A DNA stretch of 64,000 nucleotides, from the NCBI GenBank assembly GCA_963989385.1, contig OZ022500.1, positions 17,064,460 through 17,128,459 on the forward strand, written 5' to 3'. Shown here piece after piece: positions 22,495 to 34,734 of the stretch. Position numbers and translations under genes: made by a program. Origin of the DNA: Ctena decussata. Its lineage: Eukaryota > Mollusca > Bivalvia > Lucinida > Lucinidae. Below the pieces are notes generated by a model. That model made no database searches. It was not told the origin of the DNA and saw only the letters and a program-made list of their open reading frames with translations. Each line of letters opens with the position of its first letter. Position 1 is the first letter of the stretch.

Positions 22495-22742
22495 AACTGA
22501 CACAGTTCAATCCCAGATCCCACCCAAGACATCATGTGGGAAAAAACAACACGAAAAAAGTCAACAACAAAGACATCACCAACGGCAGAAATTTGAACAG
22601 CCATTTCCCATGTAGGTTAGCCTTAACATCACAAACAGACATAGTAACAAACAACACATAAAACAACCAAGAGGAACCAAAACAGAAGTGCCGCCTTGGT
22701 ACAGCCAGTAATGAAATAACTGGGGGCTTAACCGGTTTGTGG
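22495..22742 (+). repeat. Dispersed repeat D, plus copy
   Basis: Runs from CACAGTTCAATCCCAGATCC through CATGTGGGAAAAAACAACAC to GCCGCCTTGGTACAGCCAGT and ATAACTGGGGGCTTAACCGG, then abuts a SINE. Core order agrees with 53650-53960. Confidence 0.55.
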
Positions 22743-22980
22743 GGGGTGGTCGGGTGGTGCGATGGTGCTGTGTGTAACTTCCAGTGCCGGGGCGTCCTAC
22801 TGATTTGGAACATTGTAGAGCAAGGGCCTACTGTGCTTGCAGTAGGTGCGGGTGGGGGTTGTTTGGACATTTTTTCTCTCGTCTATCATTTCTCCTCTTC
22901 CTCCATCTGTGGGAGACAGCCCGATATAGACTGCAATACTATCTCAAAGGGCTGTTCAACCCAAAACAATCAAATCAAAT
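22743..22980 (+). mobile_element. SINE family B (AATC-tailed), copy 1
   Basis: Starts GGGGTGGTCGGGTGGTGCGA, contains GCTTGCAGTAGGTGCGGGTG and a CT-rich region, then GGGAGACAGCCCGATATAGA and AAAGGGCTGTTCAACCCAAA, ending in AATCAAATCAAAT. Five other copies are at 40347, 46844 (minus), 48902, 56753 and 58521. Target duplications on two copies show retroposition. Confidence 0.8.
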
Positions 22981-23031
22981 TAACCGGTTTGTGGTCGACC
23001 AACCCTCGCGCTTGGTTCTGCCCTGGTTCAT

Positions 23032-23118
23032 CAAACACTTGGTTGTTCAATCCGACTAAAACAACACTTAGTTGTTCAATCCGACTAAACAACACTTAGT
23101 TGTTCAATCCGACTAAAC
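23032..23118 (+). repeat. Minisatellite, three units of about 28 bp
   Basis: TTGTTCAATCCGACTAAA occurs three times at 28-29 bp spacing, with ACAACACTTAG between them. Confidence 0.85.
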
Positions 23119-24090
23119 AATTTACCAAAGAAAGCATCAATTTTGACAATAAGAACAATTTATACGAAATACGAGTACATTAAACAACTATTTTTACCTT
23201 TTTTTTCATTCAGTTAAAGTGATAGTGGTCAAGGTACCCAAATCATAAGTCCGAACTCGTAGGTCATTTAAACATAGACAATTCCGGCAATTTAAAGCAT
23301 ATTTTATTTCAACAATATCATACAATACACATATATAATATACATAACCATTAGGATTAGAACGAAAGCGTTTGCCTATTTAGTTCTTCTTTTTTTTTCA
23401 TTTAAGGACTAGCCTTAACAGCACACACACTATAATAACAGACAAGGAAACACACAACACTTTGTTGTTCCGTTTGCGTGGAAGATTCCTAGCTCATAAA
23501 TGTAATATCTCAGGAACACAGAATTCAAAATTAAGATTAAGATAAAAAAAACATGAGGACTCACAGAAATAGCAATGTTGAAATTCCGGAGCAGAAGAAA
23601 CCTACCAGTTAAATTACGGTGGGCTCGACCCAAGACATCTCGAAACGGGTGACAGGCGCTAACTGTTCTAGTTTATGTTTAGTTTGTTTCTCGTCACAGT
23701 TCTTTTGACCAGACATTTTGTATATGCGTAAGTTTGCAAAACAGTTTGAGTATACTCGTAGCTTTCGAAAATTCCCATCTTCTAATTCGTTGTAGAAACA
23801 GATCAAGCAAGATGTCTCTTAGTACATTTTAGGAAATGTGGATTTCTGACTCTTTACAACCGTTACTATACGATATAGGTCATACATCAGTAATTATTCC
23901 ATAGACTGACAGTTCAATCATTCAGTCTATTGATAAGTCTGCCAACATTATTCAAACTAGACGCACATCAGTTTGATAACTTGTGGCTTAGCGATCGATT
24001 GCCAGACTAAATAAGTTTACCCAGACAATAAATGAAGAAATGTTTGTGAAACAAAACTGCTGGAAAGAGATTCAGCCTGTTGAACGTACC
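23119..24090. other. No recognisable feature
   Basis: AT-rich unique DNA, no supported gene. Confidence 0.4.
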
Positions 24091-24414
24091 TTTATCATAT
24101 GACGTCGCATCTGAGAGTGTAATAAAGCCATGCATTAAAATCGGTAATCCACTAGTGGATTAAATATGCAAATTACGCAGTAACGTTATGCGTTGACGTC
24201 CATAAAACGTCGCGTTTTCTAATGGCGAAATCGTGACGTTTTAGTGCAAAATTTGCTAATAAAATGCGATTTTAGTGTCATATGATAAATAGAATCTTGC
24301 ATTCGTGCTCCTGTATTATGGAATTTATTAAACTCGTTGGTGAAAACGATAAGATGCTCGTTTCCCCAACTCGTTTAATAAATTCATAAGCACTCATGTA
24401 AGATCCTCTTTTTA
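24091..24414. mobile_element. Compound foldback element, copy 1 (centre deleted)
   Basis: The first part (24091-24289) has inverted ends TTTATCATATGAC / GTCATATGATAAA and carries many ACGTC(G/C) words. The second part (24291-24414) is one arm-loop-arm unit, ATCTTGCATTCGTGCTCCTG against CATAAGCACTCATGTAAGAT. It matches 32767-33110 but has lost the loop sequence between GATGCTCG and AACTCGTTTAATAAATTC. Confidence 0.7.
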
Positions 24415-25020
24415 AAAAACGTAGCAACGTAGTTGTATCATTTTGACGCTGCATTTTGAAGTTGGTTCCATGGTGTCTCGACGCCGTGTACTCGCCGTAA
24501 TAAATTAATTTCTGGTTCTTTGGGATCATCGAGCACATTCTGAATAAGTTTAACCCCGCCATAGCTGGAGCTGTGTTTACCGCCTTTGGCTTTTATCGTT
24601 AGATCAGTACTGAGAGTCACTTTTCTCGCCCATTGACAAGGATATCCCTTTCTAGAGGTGCCTGAGAGTTTTCTATCTCGGCCTGCTATCTCAGCCTAGG
24701 CTCAGAAAGCTGTCTCAAAATGCCAATCATTGCTATATGGTACGGCCCAATTAATAACACACTCTAATTCAACAAATCAGCTTACTACTTGTCATGTAAA
24801 TTGCATGCAGAATATGAAATTGACACTCAGTGATGCACAGGAGTGTCAATGTAGATTTCTAATTAGCTGCCAATCATGAAAAAAGCATGCACAAGGTGAA
24901 ATTAACACACATGTCAAACTATTGATAGAAAAATAGCTTCACGTTTATAGAAATGGTTTCAAAAAGAAGTTAAGGTATTCAATGAATATTCTGTTCTATA
25001 AAATATAATGGGTGAGAAAA
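24415..25020. other. No recognisable feature
   Basis: No gene or repeat that I can support. Confidence 0.35.
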
Positions 25021-25175
25021 ATAATCAATGATGGGGTTGAGGCCTCGACAAGGAAATCTCAGGCTCGTTTTCAGGTTATTTAAGTCTTATGCTCGGCAAG
25101 TCTCGCATAAGACTAAATAATCTGAAAACTAGCCTGAGATTTCCTTGTCTTGGCCTCAACCCCATCATAGATTAT
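25021..25175. mobile_element. Foldback with CTCGGCAAGTCTCG centre, copy 2
   Basis: Arms of about 65 bp (ATAATCAATGATGGGGTTGA ... AGTCTTAT) are nearly perfect inverted repeats. The centre is GCTCGGCAAGTCTCGC. The arms share nothing with those at 19241 or 32966. Confidence 0.8.
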
Positions 25176-26965
25176 ATTAGTCCCTGGCTGAAACTGGCCA
25201 GTCTGACCAGTACTACTCGTATGTAGCACAACATGCTCTTTCATCATTGTTTATGTTTTCGTTACTCCTAAGGGCATAGGTTTTGGAATTCTTCTCTATG
25301 TCATACATTGATATATAACTGCAGTACATGGATGTTTAAAATGCCGACTTCAAAAGACTGATTAGCGCGTACTATCACCTGAGTTAGGAAAAGTTTGTAT
25401 TAATGCGACTAAAGTAGACCGCAACTGAAAAATACAGCTCACTCTTTACATAATAAAAAAGGAATGTGGTCTCCTTCAACTGCAAGCATTTCAATGTTAT
25501 GGGACGTGTTACCCTGATCTTCAAGTCATGCACCATTCTATAGTAGTTTGATGTAAACAATTTCTATGTCAGACAGTTGACCATCCTAATGAGAAAATCA
25601 TAGGGAAACATATCTGATGTAAACCCTTCGTATTACTAACAATAAAGGAATGCTCCATTTTCTGTTTCGTGGTCCTAATCTCTAAAGATTATCGATTTGA
25701 ATTTGATTAGGGTATGAGTTCATATGTAGTGAGGCAAAAGTTTCATCATGAAGATAAATTACCATAATCAAAAAGATCAAACGTGAGCATGGGCATATTG
25801 TTAGGACTCTAAAATATTAGGACAGAAGTGCATGAGCAGGGAGGTAGATGACAACTGCCCAGTCTGCTCTGGTTGCCATTTCGCTGTATCTCGAACGGTA
25901 AAATCAGCTTGTATAAATTTTATGCCAGAAGCACTAAATTAAACCGTCTGCTGTTTTTGTTTCATTGGTGTGTTCATTATTTTCTTCTAAGGGATCTGAA
26001 TTTTCATAATCTATTTAGTATCATTATTATAATTTGATATGGCGTCGCAGACTTTAGGGCAATTGGGGTATATTCCAACCTGGACGGATACGTTTATTTC
26101 ACTCGTGATTCGAAACTCCGACACAGGAAAATATACGATTTAACAAACAAAAGCAAGAAGAATAGTGTCCAACCAGCCGCTTTTCTTAGTCTGTTCATGA
26201 GTGTCGGCATTTCGGGAGAGATTAAAAGCTCATACGTGATGTTCTTGGACTAAAATGTTGGCCTGTTCGACTTCTGCTTTCCCATTTTAAATGGTCACAC
26301 TAGATCAACAGATAGTTTGGTGCTTGTGATTCCAAAACAGATTTGTTACCACAAATGTGTTATGTCTGCCCGAAGACCGATAAATAAACCAACACAAAAT
26401 CTAGCGTAAACTCATCCTATGCAAATAAGGCTTCACTTACGATGAAAACCAAAATAATGACAAAGTATATTCAAAATCCATTTTATAAGCATATATATGC
26501 CAAGGATAGGACAGTATGTATGTTTGCTGGACGCCTGTTTGGGGCTATCAAATTTGCTCACCACATAAAATTACACTATTTGTCAGGTAAGCTGACCAAA
26601 ACACTTTGACACATATTTATGCACGCTTTTAATCTGCACAAAATATAATAGAAGAACTTGGATTAGCGCCTCTTTGATGGGCATGCAAACATTTTTTCTG
26701 GGTGAATATAATTAAAACATTATATGAATGACGCATCTTCAGAGCCAAGTAGACGGAGTCAGGAGAAGTTGCCTTTTAAAATTGAAATTGCCCAGCCTGA
26801 CAGGATAGACTTGATTTGCCGTATTTTCAAGACCAGAAGTTGAGTTTAATGCTTCAGTAACATTGGCTTGATTTTCTTTAAAAAGAGAAAGCAAAAAGTC
26901 TCTTACATTACAAATCTGCAACAAGCATTGTATCTGTATCCTACAACTGCAAATAATATGACCTG
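25176..26965. other. No recognisable feature
   Basis: About 1.8 kb of unique-looking DNA with only short, motif-free open frames. Confidence 0.4.
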
Positions 26966-27198
26966 CTTCACGACGAAACCAACAAAGTGGCATGTGTGCC
27001 TAGCGAAGACTCAGATCAGCCTTGGCATCCATCCAGTCTAATCACAGATTTCGTTGTCGACATGAAGGTAGAATGGACCCTTAGCTACCCTTTAAGCGCA
27101 CAGTAAAGACTCTGATCAGACTGGGCGGATGCCCAGGCTGATCTGAGTCTTCGCTGTGCGCACATGCCACTTTGTTGGTTTTGTTATGTCGAGGCTCG
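26966..27198. mobile_element. Foldback MITE family A, diverged copy
   Basis: Family arms with GAAACCAACAAAGTGG at the left and CCACTTTGTTGGTTTTGTTA at the right. The extreme ends have decayed (GCTTCACGACG, GTCGAGGCTCG). The inner GCCCAGGCTGATCTGAGTCT is intact. Confidence 0.8.
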
Positions 27199-28089
27199 AT
27201 ATATTTGATGCGTATTCTGCTGCATAAAATACCTATATGTCTGGAAGCTTTCAAAGTAATTGATTTGAACGGGAAACCTGATAAGTTTATCTTTCGTAAA
27301 CAGTAGTGCATCGCTCATCAACAATTTGGAATTAAATATCTCTTGATTTGAAAATTTGTGGCTTTCAAAAGGTATTTATAGACAGCCTGATGAAATTATC
27401 TCTTTTCCAACACCGAGTGTCGGATTGTGATACTGAATTGTGCCCAATTTTAGAAAGCATGCATGTATGTGTGTGTTTCAAAATTGAAACTTCTTTGGCT
27501 TAAAGTGCAACACACCCCTGATAGTTTATATATAAATTAAATGTAACTAGATTGTAGTATCTGTAAATCGAGGCCCACTACATTTGAGGTTGCAGTTGTG
27601 GCCAAATGAATCCGAGTTTACTCGCTGACTTTAAAAGTGACATAGCTCCGCAGTTCTTTGCATCGGATGTATCCTCTTATTTATTGTCGATACATACTGT
27701 TTTAGGTCGCAACTAGATATACAAGTTTAACAACGGTTTACTTGCCTGCAATACATGGAATATCCTAGGCAGGCCGAAAAGGGACATAAGCAAATAATGC
27801 AAATCTTGATCAGATGGCGGCGTCTAATCAGTGTCTACACTGTTTGCAAACATTTACCACAAATTCTATAAAAAGCAATATTAGAAATTAACCAGACACC
27901 CTTTAAATAAAAGCGGTCAAAGTGCCCAAATCATGAGTTTAAACTCACAAATCCGACATATTTAGATGCACATATATGGACCCCAAATGGAAATGTGATC
28001 AGGTGCTCATGAGTAGTAGACATTACCTGCCTCTTATAATACACCAGTCATGTCTATGTATCTGATGAAAATGAAAGTGTCACAAAGTA
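27199..28089. other. Mostly unique; one palindrome remnant
   Basis: At about 27795-27850, AATCTTGATCAGATGGCGGC and GTCTAATCAGTGTCTACACTGTTTGC match the right half of the mini-element at 1493. Otherwise nothing is seen. Confidence 0.4.
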
Positions 28090-28575
28090 GTTGAAGCCAT
28101 ATTATGTTTCGCCGTGGCCATCAAGTTGGAAATAAGTTTAGAGACAGCCATATTGTAGGGATCAACCACGCCAGGGCGTCTGTCGTATAACTTTTTAAGG
28201 CTCTACGATAACCCAGTGACAACAAATTTCTGGTGAGCAGCTTCCCTCTACAACAAAGTCTTGATATTTGAAACAGGCTGTAGCATAGCGGACTAACTGA
28301 GAGACATAAACTACGTATGCAGGCACCAAAGGAATATTGCGGTTCAAAAATGGAAATTAACTATGGGAAAATTGAAGTCGTCTCTTTTGCCATAAGTCCT
28401 AGTAACAAGCTTTCCATTTTCAATTTGGAGATAGCAATGTAAATCAGAGGCAGATGAACTGGACATCGTTAATTTCAAGTTCATATGAATAGATGATCTC
28501 TGATTTATTCAGGGATAGAATATCATCAAGGTGAAATCGAATTTCTGAGCAAGGCATTTATACCTAAAATGATGA
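28090..28575 (-). pseudogene. Reverse-transcriptase fragment, frameshifted
   Basis: Read on the minus strand, pieces in different frames give FDFT, then DDILSLN (the remains of the xxDD catalytic box, with the preceding residues lost), YELEIND, SSASDLHCYLQIENGKL, KRDDFNFPIVNF, YVSQLVR-like and a LLTRN-LL / YRRA / DRRPGVVDP tail. The order equals that of the copy at 4419 and extends further towards the catalytic site. Several frameshifts and stops make it inactive. It is the only trace of the palm active site in the window. Confidence 0.7.
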
Positions 28576-30810
28576 ATGGACTCCTCCAATGACTAATGAG
28601 AGAAGAGTCGATCGGGCATTAATGGGTTAATTGCATGTAACAGGAACCGATATTATCGCTTCCAACATACATTTTCTTACATTGATCCTCTATCCCTCTT
28701 ATAATCTTTACCCTTTTATTTAGGCATGAATTGTATAGACCCGAACATTTTTCTGTTAAATCATTTTCAGGCCACGCTGCACAACGTCCCAGCAGATTTC
28801 ATGATGTTTTTATGAAAATAAAATTTCAGTTCTATTAGCATTTTGCTTTCATTACAATCACATTAACTTCATTTGTGTAAACCTTAATTAGGTTGCATGT
28901 CAGTTGAAATTATAAAATATGTTTATAAACAATTTTTATTTCAACAAATCTCATGTGTACTCAAGCTAATATACATGTTTACTAGGATAATAACGGAAGC
29001 TTACACTTATTTATTTCTTTAGTTAGTGTTTAAACTAAATACAATATGAAATACAATATACAAAGCGCAATATGAAATTTAAACATGCCATCCCTACAGT
29101 CACAATGCATCCTGTCTGCAATGCAGGGATATCAAAAGCAATACATATGCATTGTATAATTCAATTTCGATGGTGTGAAGCATTAGAGGTAACTTCGAAA
29201 TATATCTTTAAAAGTACATTTGATTATCATTTGTTCTTTCTGTTAAAGAACACAAAACTTGGAACTGCTGCAGGACGAGTTCGCTGATGAGCTCGCTGGG
29301 TCTTAATTCTTTAAGCCCCAGTGACGAAATTAGCAAAATTTGCAAACGACGTAGATCCTGATGAGGTGGCTCATCTATATCTACACTGTTTGCCCTCTAG
29401 TCTTTGAATTCTCAATATGAAATGTCTTAGACAAGGCATTTTTTTCAATTTTAGCAGTCATAAATTTTGTCGTCTGCTTTTTGGTGCTTAAAGATGTTAA
29501 ACGTTCTTACAGCAGCTATTCCTAATGCGAAAACAGTTCATTTCCCTCGCGGTTTGTATTCATTAAAGTTCATAATAAAACCAGGCTAGTTCATCATATG
29601 CACTTTTGGCACCTAGTTTGCTGTCGGCATTACAGATACTTATGTTTTTACAGCTTGTAAATTATAAGATCAGTTTTATCTACACACCTAGACATTATCA
29701 GTTACCGGTATTATTCTGCAAAGATCTTAAGATTCGAAACGCAATAAGCAATTTACTTTTGAACATAAATACAGTAGTCAATAAATATTGTAAAAGTTAA
29801 GGAAAAAATGAAATAAAAAGAATCTACGCTAACCCCAGTGGGGGTTATATTTCATTACATAACAAGACAGGAAAATCTCTTGTACGAGATATTATATGGC
29901 TCTTTATTAGAAAAAGCGAAGTAGTATCAGTGTTTTAACACGTGGAACTAATTTGGAAGCACCGTAGTCTTGCTGTTATTGACGGAGAGCATATGCACCA
30001 GTACAGTAAGCCTCACGCCATGTGCAACAAGGTATATCTCAAATCAGCATGTGTACCAGAACAAATTATTACATAAATTTCTGTTCTTACAAACAGTCTT
30101 TATCTTTCGGGTAATCTGAATATTGATATTCCAACACTCTGAGGAGACATCACGGCTGGTGAGGCTGATCGTTGGCTTCACTTGTTGCATTTGCCCAAAG
30201 TTCCATTTCGCTGGCTTCGTTCTGTATTTTCTTGTAGTGATATTCCTACCTCCACTTGTTACTTCAAACGAACACTAATTTGTCTTAATAATAACTCACT
30301 CTATAGCTTCAACAGGTAATGAAGAGATTGGCAATAACGTCAAGTGAAATAAACATTTTCTTTTTTGACGTTTACATGTATACCTCCAAATGAGCAGACT
30401 CCATACAACCTCTTCAGTATCAATGCATATTAGCCTATTTTTCGACAAATTATTGCACCTTCCTCGGGCAGCAAAAGTTGAACTATTTGGCATTAATATG
30501 TAGACGTGTGTACTATAAAGACATTTTAACAGTAATATTGAAAACTTATCATGCCTCTAGACTAACTTAAACCGATTTTATCAAGTGGGGTAGGTGAATT
30601 TTTCAGTCTCTGAAAATAAGTCCATTTTTTCGGTTTTCTAATATATCGAAATTTTAATTGATGACTATGCTAAAACTGACGTACACACTACTGTTACTGA
30701 TAGCATGCAATATTTTCTTCAATACTAAGGACTTTAGCCTATTTTTAGATATAAAGGGTGTAAGTACCCCACCCACTTTTTCTGTTTGTCAGCTGTAGAC
30801 TATCTTCCTC
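28576..30810. other. Mostly unique; one palindrome remnant near 29340
   Basis: AAACGACGTAGATCCTGATG and CTACACTGTTTGC (29344-29395) match the mini-element family of 1493. A short hairpin CCCCAGTGGGG lies near 29835. No gene is supported. Confidence 0.4.
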
Positions 30811-30935
30811 GCCCCCCCCCCCCCCGTGCCTCAGCAAGCCACTCACATATAATGTGTATTATGATAGTACAAACATACATGCAAAGTGGCTAGCAGAGGC
30901 ACGGAGGGGGGAAGTATCTTGAAAAAACTTTCCTG
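30811..30935. repeat. Imperfect inverted repeat with poly-C end
   Basis: A C-run of about 15 then GTGCCTCAGCAAGCCACT pairs with AGTGGCTAGCAGAGGCACGG and a G-run about 65 bp away. Non-coding, perhaps a small MITE. Confidence 0.6.
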
Positions 30936-31741
30936 TTTCCATTACGTTTAATTTTAAAATTTAGCTTTTTCCACCAAAACTAGAAGTCTATGTGCTAAAA
31001 AATCAGAAATTAAATTCATAGCCAGTTAGGGGAAGTTGAGAGCAACAAATTTCAAGTGAAATTCTTGGGTATATCAAAAATTTAATTTTGACTAATTTTA
31101 TAGGCAAATTAACATTACAACCGTCAGAGGTCCTTCACACTACCCTCAAAATCAAAGTGATCAGAAGTTCATAAGGTGCCAATTCACCAAACTTTTCAAT
31201 TTTGCCAATTCATGAACATTTTACAAAATTGCTCGATAGTCATCAAATTGATCATTTTAAAGGTCAGCAAGCTGTACATGTAACAATTTTAAAACTCATA
31301 GCAATTTTAGAAGTAATGCCCGACCAAACTGACACACTATCAATTCTTCAACTTTCATTTTAGGGGTTGTTTTGGCGTAAAACCTTGAGGTGGCCAAGAC
31401 AAAGGCTATAGGTTCAAACTTCACGTGTACAAAACTTGCAAAATGAATGAAATAGAAGGTAGAAATGATTAATTTTACCAAATGTTTGAAATGTTCCAGA
31501 AATTGCGGGGTAAAAGTTTGACTCCTTAATTAATTTTTTAGTATATATGAGTCATTCTACAAAAATGAAGGAATTACGGCTTTTTTTTTTTTGCGAAAAA
31601 ATAAAACACAACTAATTTTGATTTTTTTTATTTTGATATCAACTCTGAACATTTACCAACAATTAATCATTCATTTAGTCAGGAGGATTTGCATAATAAT
31701 ACATGCTGGCTTATTTTAATGGCTGCCCTGGTTTAAAATGC
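30936..31741. other. No recognisable feature
   Basis: AT-rich; nothing supported. Confidence 0.4.
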
Positions 31742-32126
31742 CATCCCTGTTACCACAATAAGAAACCTTATTTCCTATGTACAATTACTGTATTATCGTA
31801 CTTATTTTCTTGTCCCATAATAAAAAGCTCCTTTCTAGACCTCCAAGTTTGCAAACTTGTTATGAGTAAAAAATATTTGTTACTAATAATATAATTAATA
31901 ATTTGTTATTTTACTGAAACAAAATATTTTCAGACATGTGCTATCAAATCTATTTTGGGAAACTGTAGGATGAGTACCTTCATTTTCTGTAAAAGGCAGC
32001 TGCAGGCATCAACTTTCGAACTGGTAAATAAATGCAACAGCAGAACATTGGATTTGTTTTTATATTGAGCAAAATTTGGCTGGTAACAGGAATGACATTT
32101 AGTAACAGGAATGACAACAATAGAGG

Positions 32127-32219
32127 ATCTTACACAAGTGGTCATTTCTTATGAAATTTATGAAACGAGCATTGGACGAGTTTCTTGAACTTCATATGAA
32201 CTGACCACGAGTGTAAGAT
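32127..32219. mobile_element. Small foldback with ATCTTACAC termini
   Basis: Arms ATCTTACACAAGTGGTCA and TGACCACGAGTGTAAGAT are inverted with one mismatch, and pairing continues through TTTATGAAACGAG. The ends resemble the ATGTAAGATC ends of the foldback at 32966-33110. Confidence 0.7.
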
Positions 32220-32267
32220 TCTGTTAATCATATAACCCCTTAAAATGGGACTTTACCCTGCAGTCAC

Positions 32268-32358
32268 AAAATGTTGAATCAACATTGATCCAACGTTGAG
32301 TCAACGTCATGACGTTGAATCAACGTTGAATCAATGTCGGATCAAAGTTGTGTGCCTG
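32268..32358. mobile_element. CAACGTTGA-rich palindromic mini-element
   Basis: Repeated AACGTTGA(G/A)TCAACGTC words around a CATGACG centre, ending TGTGTGCCTG. The end is shared with the ACGTCA elements at 41618, 41891 and 56292. Confidence 0.6.
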
Positions 32359-32544
32359 ATGCGTAACGCCTACAAACTGAACATTATTTCAATAAGAAAA
32401 TGCACTGTCGACATGGACATTGTTTACAGTTCTAAAGCAATTTGTCCAAAACTATATGCAGTCAATCCTCCGTCCCAACAATGCTGCACATAAAACTTGA
32501 TCAGATTTGGCTGGTCGGTGAAGGAGATATTTGTGTTTACAAGT

Positions 32545-32630
32545 ATGAGCGAAAGATGAACGATGACGGACGTTAGACCAAGCCTATACTATAAGCTTAC
32601 CTTGTTAGTCTTCGGCTCAGGTGAGCTAAA
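32545..32630 (+). repeat. End fragment of the GTGAGCTA tandem-repeat element
   Basis: CCTATACTATAAGCTTACC, then TTCGGCTCAGGTGAGCTAAA, matching the right end at 22200-22253. The body is absent. Confidence 0.65.
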
Positions 32631-32766
32631 AATGAAGGAGCTATCAATTCGACTACAATTTCCCCATTATAAGTCAATGGGAGCTTTAGGTTGCCATAGA
32701 AACCAGAGTTTTCGCCCGATCTGCCCCAAAACCTATCTGAAGCCAGTTGGTCAATGTTGATAAAAC

Positions 32767-33110
32767 TTTATCACATGACGTCGCATCTGAGAGTGTCATA
32801 AAGCCATGCATTAAAAACGATAATCCAGTAGTGGATTAAATATGCAAATTACGTCGTAACGTTGTGCGTTGAAGTCCATAAAACGTCGCGTTTTCTAATG
32901 GCAAAATCGAGACGTTTTAGTGCAAAATTTGCTAATAAAACGTGATTTTGGTGTCATATGATAAACAGAATCTTGCATTCGTGCTCCTGTATTATTGAAT
33001 TTATTAAACTCTTTGGTTAAAACGATAAGATGCTCGGCAGAGCCTCGCATCTTATGTTTTTCACAACTCGTTTAATAAATTCAATAATAGACGAGCACTC
33101 ATGTAAGATC
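32767..33110. mobile_element. Compound foldback element, copy 2 (intact centre)
   Basis: The first part has inverted ends TTTATCACATGAC / GTCATATGATAAA (32767-32965). The second part (32966-33110) has arms ATCTTGCATTCGTGCTCCTG and their complement, around GATGCTCGGCAGAGCCTCGC. It agrees with 24091-24414 over its whole length apart from the missing loop there. Confidence 0.75.
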
Positions 33111-33129
33111 ATCTATATATGAAGCTTCA

Positions 33130-33237
33130 CTAGGGTGGGGCAACTTCGAAAGTGTGGACGACGACGACGACAAATTGACGACCGACCATTGCTATACTAT
33201 AAACTCACTTTGTGAAGCGTTGGTCGGGTGAGTTAAA
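33130..33237 (+). repeat. End fragment of the GTGAGCTA element, second
   Basis: GACGACGACGAC tract, TATACTATAAACTCACTTTG and GGTCGGGTGAGTTAAAAG parallel the ends at 22253 and 32630. Confidence 0.55.
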
Positions 33238-33359
33238 AGGGATTTTCCTTTTTAACGAGTATTGGTTGCAAATCCAGTTTTCGGGCAATAAGGTTTTTAT
33301 CACGTGTTCAGTGAGTTGGAATGGGTCAGTTTAATTATTATCTTTGTAATGAATGACGC

Positions 33360-33610
33360 CGTCGTCACTGGTTAGAGTGGCTCGGTTATTGTGCAGAGAG
33401 TCACCGGAAGGTCGTGAGTTTACGGCTCACCGTCGTCATCCGACGACTAGAAAACTCTCACTGCCAGCCAAGCAGTAAATGGGTACCTTTTTCGAATCAA
33501 GAAAGGATAAGGCAGCGAAAGGAGAGAGATGGGATTCGCCTTTCATCAGCTGTGACCAAGATACAGTTGGTCTCCAACCCCCACTGCCCCTACCGCTATT
33601 AGGCTTTGGT
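33360..33610 (+). mobile_element. Possible SINE-like repeat
   Basis: Contains TTAGAGTGGCTCGGTTATTG and GGTCGTGAGTTTACGGCTCA, which loosely resemble tRNA D-arm and T-arm regions. The box A and box B matches are poor and no cloverleaf could be drawn. A similar GAGGTGGCTCGGTTGGAGCG head occurs at 57834. Confidence 0.25.
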
Positions 33611-33710
33611 TAACTTTAACCTTTTTAATGAATGGCAAAAAGGTTTTAACTGAAAAAAATCAAAAGCAAATAACAGGATTTTTATTTGAAACAGCATGAT
33701 CAATTAAAAC

Positions 33711-34216
33711 TTGAAGGGGAACGCAAAATAAGCTGCAAGTATATCTTGGAGCATAGTGCTTATCAGGTCCTTTATTTTGTTGCAATAATTTTCAAAATCG
33801 ACTCAGATATAAGGAAATAGTAGTGGTTTGAGTATGTTTAAAATGTCTGTCATAGATGCCGCCATATTTTAGGCTTTGTGACTTTACAAAGCCAAAATTA
33901 GACACGCAAAACCAAATGGCAAAGGGTTTTCAAGAATAATTTTGTAACAGATTTTATAGATGTTTAATTCTAGTGACATACAATCATTCCCCCAAAATAA
34001 ACCAAATTTTCATAGGAAAGACAAACTTTATCAAATGAATCGTGAATCCTCAATAAATATTCAAAATGGCGGCAACCATTCAATCAACGTTAAAAAGTTC
34101 AATTGTCCACAACTTTCTTAATTCTCCATTTTGATCAAATCTGTGTCAAAATTCATTGTTTGTAAAGTTCCTTACTTTAAGGCACAATGTACTTTAAGGT
34201 TGCGTTCCCCTTTAAG
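33711..34216. mobile_element. MITE with CTTRAAGGGGAACGCAA termini
   Basis: The left end CTTGAAGGGGAACGCAA and the right end TTGCGTTCCCCTTTAAG are inverted repeats of 17 bp with one change. Interior about 470 bp, AT-rich, non-coding. Target duplication is not evident. Confidence 0.65.
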
Positions 34217-34734
34217 CACATCAGCATATTTTATTCGCTTAGAGTCACCATGACCTTCCAAAATGAAGAAAACAATTGAACGGAGAAATGAAAGTAAGTG
34301 CCCAGACCGGGTACCCATGACCTCTGGCTTACAGGCCAGGCACCCTTCCGACTGCGCTTTGCGGCTCGGCACATACTAGGAAGTAAAATTATTACTAACC
34401 TTCTTGAATAGGTTGTCAATGGTTATGTGTTTTCTCTGATTGGCCTGTTTCAACTCCTGAAAAATACACATGGTGGTGATGACAATACCTAAATGATGGA
34501 ACTAAAATATTTCAGCTGATACATGTTGCTAAATAAAAGCATAATATCCCGCCACTACTGGGCATCGTAACTTATGTAACTTATTTTTCAGATATATAAT
34601 AGCTGAATGGACACAGAACAGTCTTGTGAGATTTCTAACGATGTGGGGGCATTCTGACCGGTGTAGATTTAGATCAGGCTAAAATGCATTTCTTTGAGCT
34701 GAGATACTCCGTTCCTTATTCTATGAAGTTAAAC

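Noticed and set aside
29291..29345. Another hammerhead (CTGATGA ... GAAA)
   Set aside because: The words CTGATGA and GAAA are present and CTGGG/CCCAG pair between them, but stem II does not start directly at the core and no stem I or III could be formed.
33360..33610. A second tRNA-derived SINE family
   Set aside because: GTGGCTCGGTT heads at 33372 and 57834 are suggestive, but box A and box B do not fit and no target duplication was found.
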